A stretch of 64,000 bases of DNA, taken from NCBI GenBank assembly GCA_963746955.1, contig CAVVDR010000006.1:1-64000 (forward strand). Reading direction: 5' to 3'. How positions within the stretch are numbered: position 1 is the first letter of the stretch; every line of letters begins with the position of its first letter. The stretch comes from DASQBT01 sp963746955 (GTDB lineage Bacteria > Pseudomonadota > Gammaproteobacteria > Burkholderiales > Thiobacillaceae). This document shows, piece after piece, positions 1 through 9,224 of this stretch. A program made the translations under genes and the position numbers. The notes beneath the pieces were generated by a model. The model was not told the origin of the DNA. It searched no databases and saw only the letters and a list, made by a program, of their open reading frames with translations.

Positions 1-135
1 GCCCTCTGCCGTTTTCCTATCAGTCCACCGGCATCGAGACCCGTTTCACCAACCGGCTCGATCCCCACCCGCGATCCCGACCCGTATTCGCCTTCCACAA
101 GCCCGAGACGCTGGCTGAATGGCTCAACTACGCCG

Positions 136-173
136 CTCCCTCGCCCCTCCGGGGAGAGGGCTGGGGTGAGGGG
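136..173. repeat. GC-rich REP-like palindrome inside hsdR (copy 1)
   Basis: A CCCTCGCCCCTCC / GGGGAGAGGG hairpin is followed by a CTGGGGTGAGGGG tail. It interrupts the hsdR match between a WLNYAA segment and an AAQAAQPAATF segment but keeps the frame, so it would be translated as PSPLRGEGWGEG. The same design recurs at 1774, 2323, 5460, 6053, 28880 and 51916. It resembles REP-type elements moved by RAYT transposases, none of which is encoded here. Confidence 0.7.
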
Positions 174-1773
174 CATGCAGCACAGGCCGCACAACCTGCC
201 GCCACCTTCCTTGCCCGCCTGCAATCCATGCCGCCGCTCGATCGAAGAAGGCCTGTGGCCCGCCCAGATCACCGCGATCCACAACCTCGAACAATCGCTG
301 AAGGAGAACCGCCCGCGCTCCCTGATCCAGATGGCCACCGGCTCGGGCAAGACCTTCACCGCGATTTCCTTCCTCTACCGCCTGATCAAGTTCGCCGGGG
401 CGCGGCGCGTGCTGTTCCTGGTCGATCGCGGCAACCTCGCCGACCAGACCCTCAAGGAATTCCAGCAATACGTCTCGCCCTACAACAACTTCAAGTTCAG
501 CGAGGAATACATCGTCCAGCGCCTGCAGGGCAACCAGATCGACACCACCGCCCGCGTCTGCATCTGCACCATCCAGCGCCTGTATTCCATGCTCAAGGGC
601 CGCGACCTGCCGGCCGACCTGGAAGAAGAATCGGTGGACCAGCTCGGCACGCTGTTCAAGGAACCGGAGCCCATCGACCACAACCCAAGCATTCCAATAG
701 AAACCTTCGACATCATCGTCACCGACGAGGCCCACCGCTCCATCTACAACCTGTGGGCGCAGGTGCTGGAATACTTCGACGCCTACCTCATCGGCCTCAC
801 CGCCACGCCCGGCAAGCAGACCTTCGGCTTCTTCCACCAGAACCTGGTGATGGAATACAACCACGAAATGGCCGTGGCCGACGGCGTCAACGTCAACTAC
901 GACGTCTACCGCATCAAGACCGCCATCACCGAGCAGGGCAGCAAGGTCGAAGCCGGCTACTACGTGGAAAAGCAGGAACGCGACACCCGCAAGACCCGCT
1001 GGGAAGAACTCGACGACGACTTCGCCTACGACCCCAACCAGCTCGACCGCGACGTCGTCACCCCGGACCAGATCCGCACCATCGTGCGCACCTTCCGCGA
1101 CAAGCTGTTCAGCGAAATCTTCCCCGGCCGCACCGAAGTGCCCAAGACCCTCATCTTCGCCAAGGACGACAACCACGCCGAAAACATCGTCGAAATCCTG
1201 CGCAAGGAATTCGGCAAGGGCAACGAATTCGCCCAGAAGATCACCTACCGCACCACCGGCGACGAGCCCGAAGGAACTCATCAAGGCCTTCCGCAACAGC
1301 TACCATCCGCGCATCGCCGTCACCGTCGACATGATCGCCACCGGCACCGACATCAAGCCGGTCGAAATCGTCTTCTTCATGCGCGCCGTCAAATCGCGCG
1401 GCTTCTTCGAGCAGATGAAAGGCCGCGGCGTGCGCGTCATCGCGCCCGACGACCTCAAGGCCGTCACCCCCGACGCCCAGGCCAAGGACCATTTCGTCAT
1501 CATCGACGCCGTCGGCGTGTGCGAGCAGGACAAGACCGACGCCCGCCCCATGGAGAAAAAGCCCAGCGTCAGCTTCGAGCGCCTGCTGCAAGCCGTCGCC
1601 TTCGGCAACACCGAAGATGACGTCATCACCAGCATCGCCGGCCGCCTGGCCCGAATGGAACACCGCATCAGCGCCGAGGACGACGCAAAGATTCGAGTAG
1701 CAAGCGGCGGCCTCGGCCTCAAGGCCCTCGCCCATCAGCTCGTCGCATCCCTCGACCCAGACCACGAAACATT

Positions 1774-1810
1774 CCCCTCCCCCTCGACGGGGGCCAGGGT
1801 GGGGGAGGAG
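1774..1810. repeat. GC-rich REP-like palindrome inside hsdR (copy 2)
   Basis: CCCTCCCCCTCGACGGGGG is followed by CCAGGGTGGGGGAGGAG. The hsdR reading is in frame 2 before it and in frame 1 after it, so the frame breaks inside this repeat. Confidence 0.65.
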
Positions 1811-2322
1811 CCCTCTCCAACCACGCCCGCACCCAAGCCGCCAAACTCCTCTGCGACCCCGCCCTGCGCCAACTCATCCTCGACATCAAAGCCAAAAACG
1901 AACTTACCATCGACCACGTCAGCCAGGACCAGGTCATCGAAGCCGGCTTCAGCCAGGCCGCCCTCGACCGCGCCAAGGGCCTCGTCCAATCCTTCGAACA
2001 ATTCATCGCCGATCACAAGGACGAAATCACCGCCCTGCAAATCCTCTACAGCAAACCCTACAAACAACGCCTCACCTTCGAGGCGGTGAAGGAACTCGCC
2101 GACGCCATCGAAAAGCCGCCCTACCTATGGAACGAATCCCAGCTCTGGCAGGCCTACGCCGCGCTGGAAGCCGGCAAGGTCAAAGGCGCCAGTGGCCGCC
2201 GCATCCTCACCGACCTGGTTTCACTGGAGCGCTTCGCCATCCATCAGGACAACGAACTCGTGCCGTTCCCGGAACGGGTCAACGCCAACTTCAAGGCCTG
2301 GCTGGCAGGGCAGGAGGCCTTA

Positions 2323-2350
2323 CCCCCTCTCCCCGCTGGCGGGGGTTGCC
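2323..2350. repeat. GC-rich REP-like palindrome at the hsdR 3' breakpoint (copy 3)
   Basis: CCCCCTCTCCCC, CGCTGG and CGGGGG form a hairpin-like core. Sequence to its left is hsdR; sequence to its right belongs to an unrelated open frame. This placement fits a deletion that ended in the repeat. Confidence 0.6.
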
Positions 2351-2614
2351 GTGTTCGGCTGCCCCGATGTGCAGATCAGCAAGGCTGAGCTGGCCCTGGG
2401 GCCGATGCGTTTCGACACGGCCACGGACCGTTCGGTGCAGAGCTCGCTGCGCGTGGCGAAGTGGGACCTGGAGGCGTGGCTTGATGACGTGCCCAATGTG
2501 ATGGACCTGGACCCGCTGGCCGTGTCGTGCCGGCTCAACGACAGGCCGGCGACGGTGTACGGCAAGTGCGTGTGGCCGAAGGACGCGATGCTGGAGGCGG
2601 TGGCACGGCTTTAG
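2342..2614 (+). pseudogene. 3' remnant of an unrecognised gene
   Basis: About 90 codons in frame 2 run from the palindrome to a TAG, containing VFGCPDVQ, LGPMRFDTATDRS, WDLEAWLDDVPNVMDLDP and ATVYGKCVWPKDAML. The composition and codon use look coding and differ in frame from hsdR. I do not recognise the family. No good start exists at the left edge; the first internal ATG is at 2405, giving 69 residues. It is most simply the tail of a gene whose 5' part was lost in the rearrangement that removed the hsdR 3' end, but a short independent gene from 2405 is possible. Confidence 0.5.
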
Positions 2615-2642
2615 GCGGCATGCCAAGTACATCGAGGATGCC

Positions 2643-2667
2643 GCAGTTCACCGTTTAGGTGAATTGC
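2643..2667. terminator. Stem-loop after the hsdR remnant
   Basis: A 10-bp arm GCAGTTCACC, loop GTTTA and arm GGTGAATTGC with one G-T pair. No T-run follows, so it is only a candidate terminator. The rest of 2615-2900 is AT-rich and holds no gene that I can see, only the repeated TGTCCAC-like sites described separately. Confidence 0.35.
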
Positions 2668-2760
2668 TGCTCGTTCAATATATGGGCTCCTTCGTGAGGC
2701 CCAAAATCATTCGGCGGGAAGATTCGGTCAGGAATATTGAGCGCCACTGGCGCATTCGGT

Positions 2761-2890
2761 TGTCCATTGTATTAGTTTGACCACGTTGGATGGATTTACG
2801 TATTCTGTGGACACAACCTGAGATATTGCTTATTTATTCAGCTTATTCTTATCATGTCCACTATTTACATATGTCCATGTTGCGTGGACA
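2761..2890 (+). promoter_or_regulatory. Candidate AbiEi operator array in front of abiE
   Basis: Five copies of a TGTCCAC/T half-site occur in 130 bases: TGTCCAT at 2761, GTGGACA at 2807-2813, TGTCCAC at 2855-2861, TGTCCAT at 2872-2878 and GTGGACA at 2884-2890. The last two form an inverted repeat with a 5-base centre, ending 10 bases before the abiEi start codon. AbiEi antitoxins of known systems repress their own operon by binding inverted repeats in this position. That these are the sites here is inference. No strong Shine-Dalgarno sequence precedes 2901. Confidence 0.55.
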
Positions 2891-2900
2891 ATGACGATAT

Positions 2901-3929
2901 ATGTACAACACACCAAACCTTGTAGAGCCGAATCTGCTTAATGCCGCACTCAATGCGACACGCGCATTTGGCCTGGATGCCGAGATCGTGCGGGGCGATC
3001 CGCAGCTTGGCCGCGTGCGCGCGGACGCGCTGGTACGCATACGGCATGGGGGGCAGGAAATTCTTTATGCCGCCGAGGTGCGCCGCGGTTTGCGCCCCGC
3101 CACCCTGGGCGCGACGCTGCACCAACTGGAGCGCCTGGGCGAGCAGGCCCTCTTGGTGACCGACTACATTACTCCGCCAATGGCCGAGGAGTTGAAGGCG
3201 CGGGGTGTGGCGTTCCTGGATGCAGCGGGCAATGCCTATCTGGATCGGCCCCCCCTGCTCATCTGGGTAAAGGGGCAGCGGCCACAGGAAGCCTGGCCGG
3301 GCGCCGCACGCGGGACCGGCAGGGCATTTCAGGCCAGCGGACTGCAGGTCATCTTCGCGCTGCTTTGCCATCCCGAATGGGCGGATCGCCCTTACCGCGA
3401 AATTGCCCTGGCCGCGGGCGTGGCGCACGGCACGGTCGGCTGGGTGATGGCGGAGTTGCCGAAGTTGGGCTTTGTCACGGAAATCCAGGGCAAACGCCGA
3501 TTGCTTCAGCGCGAACGCCTGCTGCAACAATGGGCCGAAGCCTATGCCCGCACGCTGAGGCCGCGCCTGGTGCTGGGCCGCTACCGGACTGAAGACATTG
3601 ACCGGTGGAAAACACTTGACCCCTTGAAGTACGGGCTGCTCCTTGGTGGGGAACCCGCGGCCGCGCGGTTGACGAAATACCTGCGGCCGGCTGCGATAAC
3701 GCTTTACGGAGAACGCGCCGAGCCACGGCTGCAACTGGACTTTGGCCTGCGGCCCGATCCGAACGGCAATGTGGAAATCCTGCGGCGGTTCTGGAAATTC
3801 GACGCTGCGCCGCCTGAACTCGCCCCCGCACCGCTGATCTACGCGGACTTGCTTGCCACCGGCGATGACCGCTGTATCGAGACCGCCAAATTGTTGTATG
3901 AGCGAATCCTTGCTGAACCTGAGCGCTAA
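2901..3929 (+). CDS. Type IV toxin-antitoxin antitoxin, AbiEi family
   Basis: A 342-residue protein with an N-terminal winged-helix-like region and the long C-terminal domain typical of the larger AbiEi group (antitoxin_3-like). An internal segment around residues 150-200 (FALLCHPEWADRPYREIALAA, then GTVGWVMAELPKLGFV) reads as a second helix-turn-helix. AbiEi antitoxins act both as transcriptional repressors and by countering the AbiEii nucleotidyltransferase without direct binding. The gene overlaps the downstream toxin gene by 32 bases and is preceded by the TGTCCAC-like array. Placement between hsdR and hsdM is unusual. Confidence 0.85.
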   Translation: MYNTPNLVEPNLLNAALNATRAFGLDAEIVRGDPQLGRVRADALVRIRHGGQEILYAAEVRRGLRPATLGATLHQLERLGEQALLVTDYITPPMAEELKARGVAFLDAAGNAYLDRPPLLIWVKGQRPQEAWPGAARGTGRAFQASGLQVIFALLCHPEWADRPYREIALAAGVAHGTVGWVMAELPKLGFVTEIQGKRRLLQRERLLQQWAEAYARTLRPRLVLGRYRTEDIDRWKTLDPLKYGLLLGGEPAAARLTKYLRPAAITLYGERAEPRLQLDFGLRPDPNGNVEILRRFWKFDAAPPELAPAPLIYADLLATGDDRCIETAKLLYERILAEPER

Positions 3930-4749
3930 GGCGGGACTCACCGGGCTGGCTCGACTGCTCGCGGACATGCGGGCTGCCGTGCCCGGACTTGATCCCCTGC
4001 TGGTCGGCGCCATGGCGAGGGATGTGTTGCTACAGCATGCCTACGGGCTGCCCGCGCGGCGCGCGACGGAAGATGTCGATCTTGCTTTCGCAGTGGCAGA
4101 CTGGGAGGCGTTCTTGTCCATCCGCGCGGCGCTGATCGGTTCAACGTTTTTTCAACCGCAGGGCGATATGCTGCACACGCTGCGCCATCGGAGTCTGACG
4201 CCCATCGATCTGATCCCATTCGGGGGCTTGCAGCGCGCTGACGGCAAGATCGCCTGGCCGCCCTCGGGGGATGTGGTGATGTCGGTTGTCGGGTTTCGCG
4301 AAGCACGAGCCTCGGCAATCCAGGTATCGCTCCCTGAGGGGCAGAAGATCGCGACCGTCGCGCTGCCGATGTTGGCTGTACTCAAGGTGCTCGCATGGAC
4401 CGAAAGACGCACCACTTCACCCCGCAAGGACGCCACGGACATGATGCTCGTCATGCAAAACTATCTGGATGCCGGCAATCGCGAGCGGCTGTATTCGGTC
4501 GCAGCGCATCTGGTCACGCGAGACGACTTCGACTACGAGATCGTCGGCGCCTGGCTGCTTGGCCATGATGCGGCAGCGCAACTCCATGCGCACAGCGCAG
4601 AGCCGGCAGATATCATCGAGCGCCTGCATTTGATTTTGGCTGTGGAGGCCGATCCCGATGGTCCACTGCGATTGGTCGGCGAAAGTGGGCATCCGAACCC
4701 GGATCGGGTCCGCCGTATGATCTCGGCATTCCTTAACGGGCTTACTTAA
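3898..4749 (+). CDS. Type IV toxin, AbiEii-like nucleotidyltransferase
   Basis: A 283-residue nucleotidyltransferase-fold protein. Near residues 36-42 it has VGAMARD and at 57-64 TEDVDLAF, giving the D59-x-D61 metal-binding pair of the DNA polymerase beta superfamily. AbiEii-type toxins transfer nucleotides to cellular targets such as tRNA and arrest growth during phage infection. The ATG at 3898 lies inside abiEi, an overlap usual for such pairs. The hsdM reading begins 12 bases after its stop, so the toxin pair and hsdM are probably one transcript. Confidence 0.82.
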   Translation: MSESLLNLSAKAGLTGLARLLADMRAAVPGLDPLLVGAMARDVLLQHAYGLPARRATEDVDLAFAVADWEAFLSIRAALIGSTFFQPQGDMLHTLRHRSLTPIDLIPFGGLQRADGKIAWPPSGDVVMSVVGFREARASAIQVSLPEGQKIATVALPMLAVLKVLAWTERRTTSPRKDATDMMLVMQNYLDAGNRERLYSVAAHLVTRDDFDYEIVGAWLLGHDAAAQLHAHSAEPADIIERLHLILAVEADPDGPLRLVGESGHPNPDRVRRMISAFLNGLT

Positions 4750-5459
4750 ATCGACTACCCATGAGCACCGCAAACATCGTCCAGAAACTCTGGAACTACT
4801 GCAACGTGCTGCGCGACGATGGCATGAGCTACGGCGACTATGTCGAGCAGCTCACCTATCTGCTGTTCCTGAAGATGGCCGACGAGCGTAGCCGGCCGCC
4901 CTACAGCCAGCCAAGCCCGGTGCCTGCCGGCTATGACTGGGCAAGCCTTACGAAGAAGGACGGCGACGAGCTGTTCGACCATTACCGCCATACACTGGAG
5001 GAACTGGGCAAGCAGAAAGGCCTGCTCGGCCTGATCTTCACCAAGTCGCAGAACAAGTTCCAGGACCCGGCCAAGCTGCGGCGGCTGATCGTGGACCTGA
5101 TCGACAAGGAAACCTGGGTGTCGATGAGCGCCGACGTGAAGGGCGACGCCTACGAGGGCCTGCTGGAGAAGAACGCGCAGGACACCAAGTCCGGCGCGGG
5201 CCAGTACTTCACGCCGCGCCCGCTGATCCAGGCGATTGTCGATGCCATGGCGCCCCGGCCCGGCGAGACCATCTCCGACCCGGCCTGCGGTACCGGCGGC
5301 TTTCTGCTGGCGGCGCACGACTATGTGGTGAAGCACTACCCCAACATGACCTCGGCGGAGAAGAAGAAACTGCGCGGGGAAAGCTTCAAGGGCTGGGAGC
5401 TGGTGCAGGCCACCGCCCGGCTGTGCGCGATGAACATGCTGCTGCACGGCATCGGCAGC

Positions 5460-5480
5460 CAGGGGGAGGGAGGAGGGAGT
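5460..5480. repeat. G-rich REP-like remnant inside hsdM (copy 4)
   Basis: CAGGGGGAGGGAGGAGGGAG lies between MNMLLHGIGS and the FEPIAVGDSLAADPGERFD segment. The frame changes here. It resembles one half of the palindromes in hsdR. Confidence 0.5.
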
Positions 5481-6052
5481 TCGAGCCGATTGCGGTGGGC
5501 GATTCGCTGGCCGCCGACCCCGGCGAGCGCTTCGACCTGGTGCTGACCAATCCGCCCTTCGGCAAGAAGAGCAGCACCACCATCGTGGGCGAGGAGGGCA
5601 AGGTCAGCAAGGAGCGCGACACCGTCGAGCGCGACGACTTCTGGGCCACCACCTCGAACAAGCAGCTCAACTTCGTCCAGCACGTGAAGACGCTGCTGAA
5701 GCAGAACGGCCGCGCCGCCGTGGTGGTGCCGGACAACGTGCTGTTCGAAGGCGGGGCGGGCGAGACCATCCGCCGGAAGCTGCTGCACGACTGCGACGTC
5801 CACACCCTGCTGCGCCTGCCCACCGGCCTGTTCTACGCCCAGGGCGTGAAGGCGAACGTGCTGTTCTTCGACAAGAAGCCCGCCGCCGAAACCCCGTGGA
5901 CCCGCAAGCTGTGGATCTACGACCTGCGCACCAATATGCACTTCACGCTCAAGACCGATCCGCTGAAGCGGGAAGACCTGGACGAGTTCGTGCAGTGCTA
6001 CCACCCGGCGAACCGGCATGACCGGAAGGCGACGTGGTTTGAGGAGAAGGAA

Positions 6053-6081
6053 ATCCCTCCCCTGGCCCTCCGGGAGGAGAG
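6053..6081. repeat. GC-rich REP-like palindrome inside hsdM (copy 5)
   Basis: TCCCTCCCCTGGCCC is followed by TCCGGGAGGAGAG. The hsdM frame changes inside it, after the FEEKE segment and before GRWRAYDYEEL. Confidence 0.55.
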
Positions 6082-6325
6082 CGAATGGACGCTGGCGCGC
6101 GTACGACTACGAAGAACTGGTCAACCGCGACAAGGCCAGCCTGGACATCTTCTGGCTCAGGGACGAATCGCTGTCCGACTCCGACAACCTGCCCGCGCCG
6201 GAGGTGATCGCGGCGGAGATTGTGGAGGATCTGGAGGCGGCGCTGGAACAGTTTCGGGAGATATTGGGGGATATGAATGGCATCTCAATTGAAGTGCCGA
6301 GTGCCTGAAGGCCCCGTCCTCTCAA

Positions 6326-7195
6326 ATGGACCAGACATACATCCTTGTCGATTTCGAGAATATTCAACCTCAGGACATGAGCCTGTTAAGCGGAGATCAG
6401 TATGAGCTGAGAATCTTTCGGGGTCCGCATCAGAAGAAGCTTGACTTTGAAATCGTCGAATCGCTCCAGCCTCTCGGCGACAGGGTGAAATACCTGCAAA
6501 GCGACCGGCATGGGAAGAACGCACTCGACCTGCATATCGCCTTTTATATGGGCCGCCTGTTGCAAGAGCTTGAAGCGAATGGCTCCCCAGAAAACAAGGC
6601 CGCTCGATTCGTGGTTATTTCAAATGACGGCGGCTTTGACGCATTGATGGCCCACGTGCAGTCCCTCGGCTACGCAGCGACTAAGGCGGCAAGTATTCGA
6701 CAGGCCTTGGGGCTTGACGAGCTGGTAATAGAGCCCGGACATGCGTTCCAGCAGATGGCGGCAGATTGCGTCGATCTCACGACGCAAAGCCCTCCCAATC
6801 ATTCCCCGGTATCCCAACCACTTGGCAAACCGCCTGTGGTGAGAAAGGCAGCGCCAGTTACAAAAACACCGCCCGTCAAGTCCGATGTCGCCTCTAAGAA
6901 GACTGCGAAGCCACAGGGCAAATCGGGAAAAGCAACGGAAAACAAGCCCGAGGCACTCGTCAGGCAGAGTCTCGGCCCGGAAGATAGAGAGAAAATCATT
7001 GAGAATCTGCGCGAGCATCCGAAGAACCGCCCAGTTAAGCGTAAGACACTGGAAAGCCACATAACGTCTTTGCTCGGTGGCAGTGTCACATCCAAGGCAG
7101 TGCGGGGGCTGGTTGCCGGTCTGGAGAACGAAGGGGTTATCAAGTTCAGTGAGAACAGGATAGAAGAGTACAAAATTCCCAAACGCAGAAAATAG
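6326..7195 (+). CDS. NYN/PIN-like domain protein, putative RNase
   Basis: A 289-residue protein. Residues 1-140 form an NYN/PIN-like fold: YILVDFENIQ with D9 and E11, ALDLHIAF around residue 70, and VISNDGGFDALM near 95-105 supply the acidic residues expected for metal-dependent RNA cleavage. A lysine/proline-rich linker (about 155-215) leads to a C-terminal winged-helix-like domain (REKIIENLREHP to the end). Starting 17 bases after hsdM, it occupies the position where hsdS would be expected. Followed by a NERD nuclease-helicase in the same direction. A role in phage or foreign RNA defence is inferred from context. Confidence 0.72.
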   Translation: MDQTYILVDFENIQPQDMSLLSGDQYELRIFRGPHQKKLDFEIVESLQPLGDRVKYLQSDRHGKNALDLHIAFYMGRLLQELEANGSPENKAARFVVISNDGGFDALMAHVQSLGYAATKAASIRQALGLDELVIEPGHAFQQMAADCVDLTTQSPPNHSPVSQPLGKPPVVRKAAPVTKTPPVKSDVASKKTAKPQGKSGKATENKPEALVRQSLGPEDREKIIENLREHPKNRPVKRKTLESHITSLLGGSVTSKAVRGLVAGLENEGVIKFSENRIEEYKIPKRRK

Positions 7196-7282
7196 CGTGC
7201 CGGACAATTTCCAAATATATGAGTGAGCGTGTGGTCAAGGCAGCATGAATCTACCCAAAGTGTTCCAATAGACGAGAATCAA

Positions 7283-9073
7283 ATGGCCACACTTATCCCG
7301 AGCTACGCCTCCTGCAGTTCCCGCATGACGCCAGGTGAACGGCGTTTCGCGCAGCGGCTGGAATCCAAGCTGGAAGACGATTACCTGTGTTGGTACGACG
7401 TGCCGATCGGCCAGTCAATGCGGCATCCGGACTTTGTTGTTCTGCACCCGAAGCGTGGCTTGCTGATCTTGGAAGTGAAGGACTGGAGGCGGGATAACAT
7501 CCAGTCCATATCCAGGTCCGATGTTTCTTTGCTTACACCCAAGGGATTGGTCCATAAAGCCAACCCTCTGGAGCAGGCGCGCCAATATGCCCATGCGGTG
7601 ATTGATTCGCTGGAACGGGATCCCCAGCTTGTATTCAGCAATGGCCGCATGCAAGGCAAGTTGCTGTTCCCATGGGCTTATGGAGTAGTGCTAGCCAATA
7701 TCAGTCGCAGGCAGTTTGAAAGCACGGACCTAGGTGAAGTGCTGGAGCCCCACCGCGTCATCTGCCAAGACGAGATCGTTGAATCGGTTGAAATGGAGGC
7801 ATTTCAAAAGCGCTTGTGGGGCATGTTTACCGTGGGTGGCTTTGGCCACCTTACCCTTCCGCAAATCGACTGGGTACGCTGGCATATGTTTCCGGAAATC
7901 CGCCTGCCGGCCAAGCAAGTTGGTCTGTTTGAGGAAGCCGAGGCGGAGTCTGGAGAACTGCCTGATATCTTGCGGGTGATGGATTTGCAGCAGGAACAGC
8001 TTGCACGAAGCTTGGGCGAAGGACATCGCGTGATCCATGGCGTGGCAGGGTCCGGAAAGACTCTGATCCTAGGCTACCGGGCAGAATATCTGGCCAAGGT
8101 TTGCACCAAGCCTATCTTGATTCTTTGCTACAACAAGGCATTGGCCAAGCGGCTCGAATACTGGATGCAGGCAAAGGGCGTGGCTAACAAGGTCATCGTG
8201 CAGAACTTCCACGCTTGGTGCCATCGGCAACTCACCGCTTATAACGTGGGACTACCTGAAGGTGGGGCCGCACGGCAAGGATTTTTTGATGAGATGGTGG
8301 ACAAGGTCATCCGTGCCGTGGACAGCAAGCTCATTCCGTCAGCTCAGTACGAGGCGGTGCTGATCGACGAGGGCCATGATTTCCGTCCGGAATGGTTCAA
8401 GCTAATCGTGCAGATGGTGGACCCTCGCACCAATTCCCTATTGGTGCTCTACGATGACGCACAGTCCATTTACGAAACAGGCAAGGAGCGCAACTTCAGT
8501 TTCAAGAGCGTGGGGGTCCAAGCCCAAGGGCGAACCACGATTCTCAGGATTAACTATCGCAATACGCAGGAGATTCTGGAGTTTGCCGCCCGATTTGCCA
8601 CAGAACTGCTCAGTCCAACCGAGACAGACGAAGATGGCGCACCCAGACTGGCGCCCGTCTCTGCCGGTCATCATGGCCCCAAGCCGTTGCTCATTAAGCT
8701 GCCGAGCCTTAAGGAAGAAGCGAAATACATCGTGGAGCAATTCAAGGCAGCACATAACGATGGGACCGCCTGGAAGGATATGGCAGTTCTCTATCGTCGT
8801 TGGGACCCGGTCGGCAAGTCAGTCAGCGAACTTCTGCGGAAAGCATGCATACCCTTTACTTGGAAGGATGAAATTAAGTTCGGCAGCACGCAGGATACCG
8901 TCAAACTGCTGCCGTTCCATAGCAGCAAGGGCCTTGAGTTTCAGGTGGTAGCGATCCCTGGTGCAGATATGGAAACTGCCAAACACAAGGTGGATGAAGA
9001 GGAGGCGCGCTTGTTGTATGTGGCCATGACCCGCGCAACGCGGGAACTGATTGTTTGTGCCAGTGCTGGATAA
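7283..9073 (+). CDS. NERD nuclease domain fused to UvrD-like helicase
   Basis: A 596-residue protein. The N-terminal NERD domain has the PD-(D/E)xK residues HPD50 and LE64VK66. A superfamily 1 helicase follows: Walker A GVAGSGKT near residue 255, Walker B-like LIDEGHDF near 360, and motif VI LLYVAMTRATREL near the C-terminus. The family joins DNA cleavage to ATP-driven unwinding and occurs in defence islands. A GTG at 7223 would add 20 residues, but the ATG at 7283 starts just before the conserved domain and is preferred. Gap to the NYN gene is 87 bases; they may be a functional pair. Confidence 0.85.
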   Translation: MATLIPSYASCSSRMTPGERRFAQRLESKLEDDYLCWYDVPIGQSMRHPDFVVLHPKRGLLILEVKDWRRDNIQSISRSDVSLLTPKGLVHKANPLEQARQYAHAVIDSLERDPQLVFSNGRMQGKLLFPWAYGVVLANISRRQFESTDLGEVLEPHRVICQDEIVESVEMEAFQKRLWGMFTVGGFGHLTLPQIDWVRWHMFPEIRLPAKQVGLFEEAEAESGELPDILRVMDLQQEQLARSLGEGHRVIHGVAGSGKTLILGYRAEYLAKVCTKPILILCYNKALAKRLEYWMQAKGVANKVIVQNFHAWCHRQLTAYNVGLPEGGAARQGFFDEMVDKVIRAVDSKLIPSAQYEAVLIDEGHDFRPEWFKLIVQMVDPRTNSLLVLYDDAQSIYETGKERNFSFKSVGVQAQGRTTILRINYRNTQEILEFAARFATELLSPTETDEDGAPRLAPVSAGHHGPKPLLIKLPSLKEEAKYIVEQFKAAHNDGTAWKDMAVLYRRWDPVGKSVSELLRKACIPFTWKDEIKFGSTQDTVKLLPFHSSKGLEFQVVAIPGADMETAKHKVDEEEARLLYVAMTRATRELIVCASAG

Positions 9074-9224
9074 GTTCTGCTGCGTTCCAACAACTGTCGT
9101 GCGCAGTTCTTCACATATCACTCAGCACCTTGACATGCGCCCTCTGGCAGCGCCTGCGCTCGAACCCGGCTCGTTGAGAAACCGCCCCGCTCCTTCGCTG
9201 CGATAATCGCCTCGCGCCATTCAC

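Larger units (their letters stand above)
1..2388 (+). pseudogene. hsdR: Type I restriction enzyme R subunit, frameshifted and 3'-truncated
   Basis: This is the ATP-dependent translocase/helicase subunit of a type I restriction system. The 5' end is outside the window. The reading starts in frame 3, moves to frame 1 near 243, to frame 2 near 1270 and back to frame 1 inside a GC-rich palindrome near 1774-1810. Both single-base shifts look like one extra base. Visible motifs are Walker A (GSGKT, about 334-354), DEAH (724-735), and the motif VI region around 1400-1440 (EQMKGRGVR). Amino-acid conservation is good on both sides of every break, so damage is recent or partly sequencing error. After 2323 the coding match stops inside another palindrome, and the usual C-terminal stretch of roughly 100 residues is missing. 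Confidence 0.85.
4761..6308 (+). pseudogene. hsdM: Type I restriction-modification DNA methyltransferase subunit, frameshifted
   Basis: N6-adenine methyltransferase subunit. The first part (4761 to about 5465) has the N-terminal HsdM bundle and the SAM-binding motif DPACGTGGF at 5277. The middle part has the catalytic NPPF at 5549-5560 in another frame. The last part (about 6080-6308) returns to the first frame with DYEELVNRDKASLDIFWL. Both breaks coincide with GC-rich palindromes (5460-5480 and 6053-6081). All three parts are otherwise well conserved. No specificity subunit hsdS follows; an NYN-domain gene starts 17 bases downstream. As read, the methylase cannot be full length. Confidence 0.87.

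Noticed and set aside
124..1296. Long open frame on the minus strand opposite hsdR
   Set aside because: Valine/aspartate/glycine-rich shadow of the hsdR frame in GC-rich DNA; no family pattern.
1..6308. Programmed frameshifting or phase-variable expression of hsdR and hsdM
   Set aside because: The breaks are not simple repeat tracts or slippery heptamers; they lie in palindromic inserts or at isolated single bases, so damage or sequencing error is simpler.
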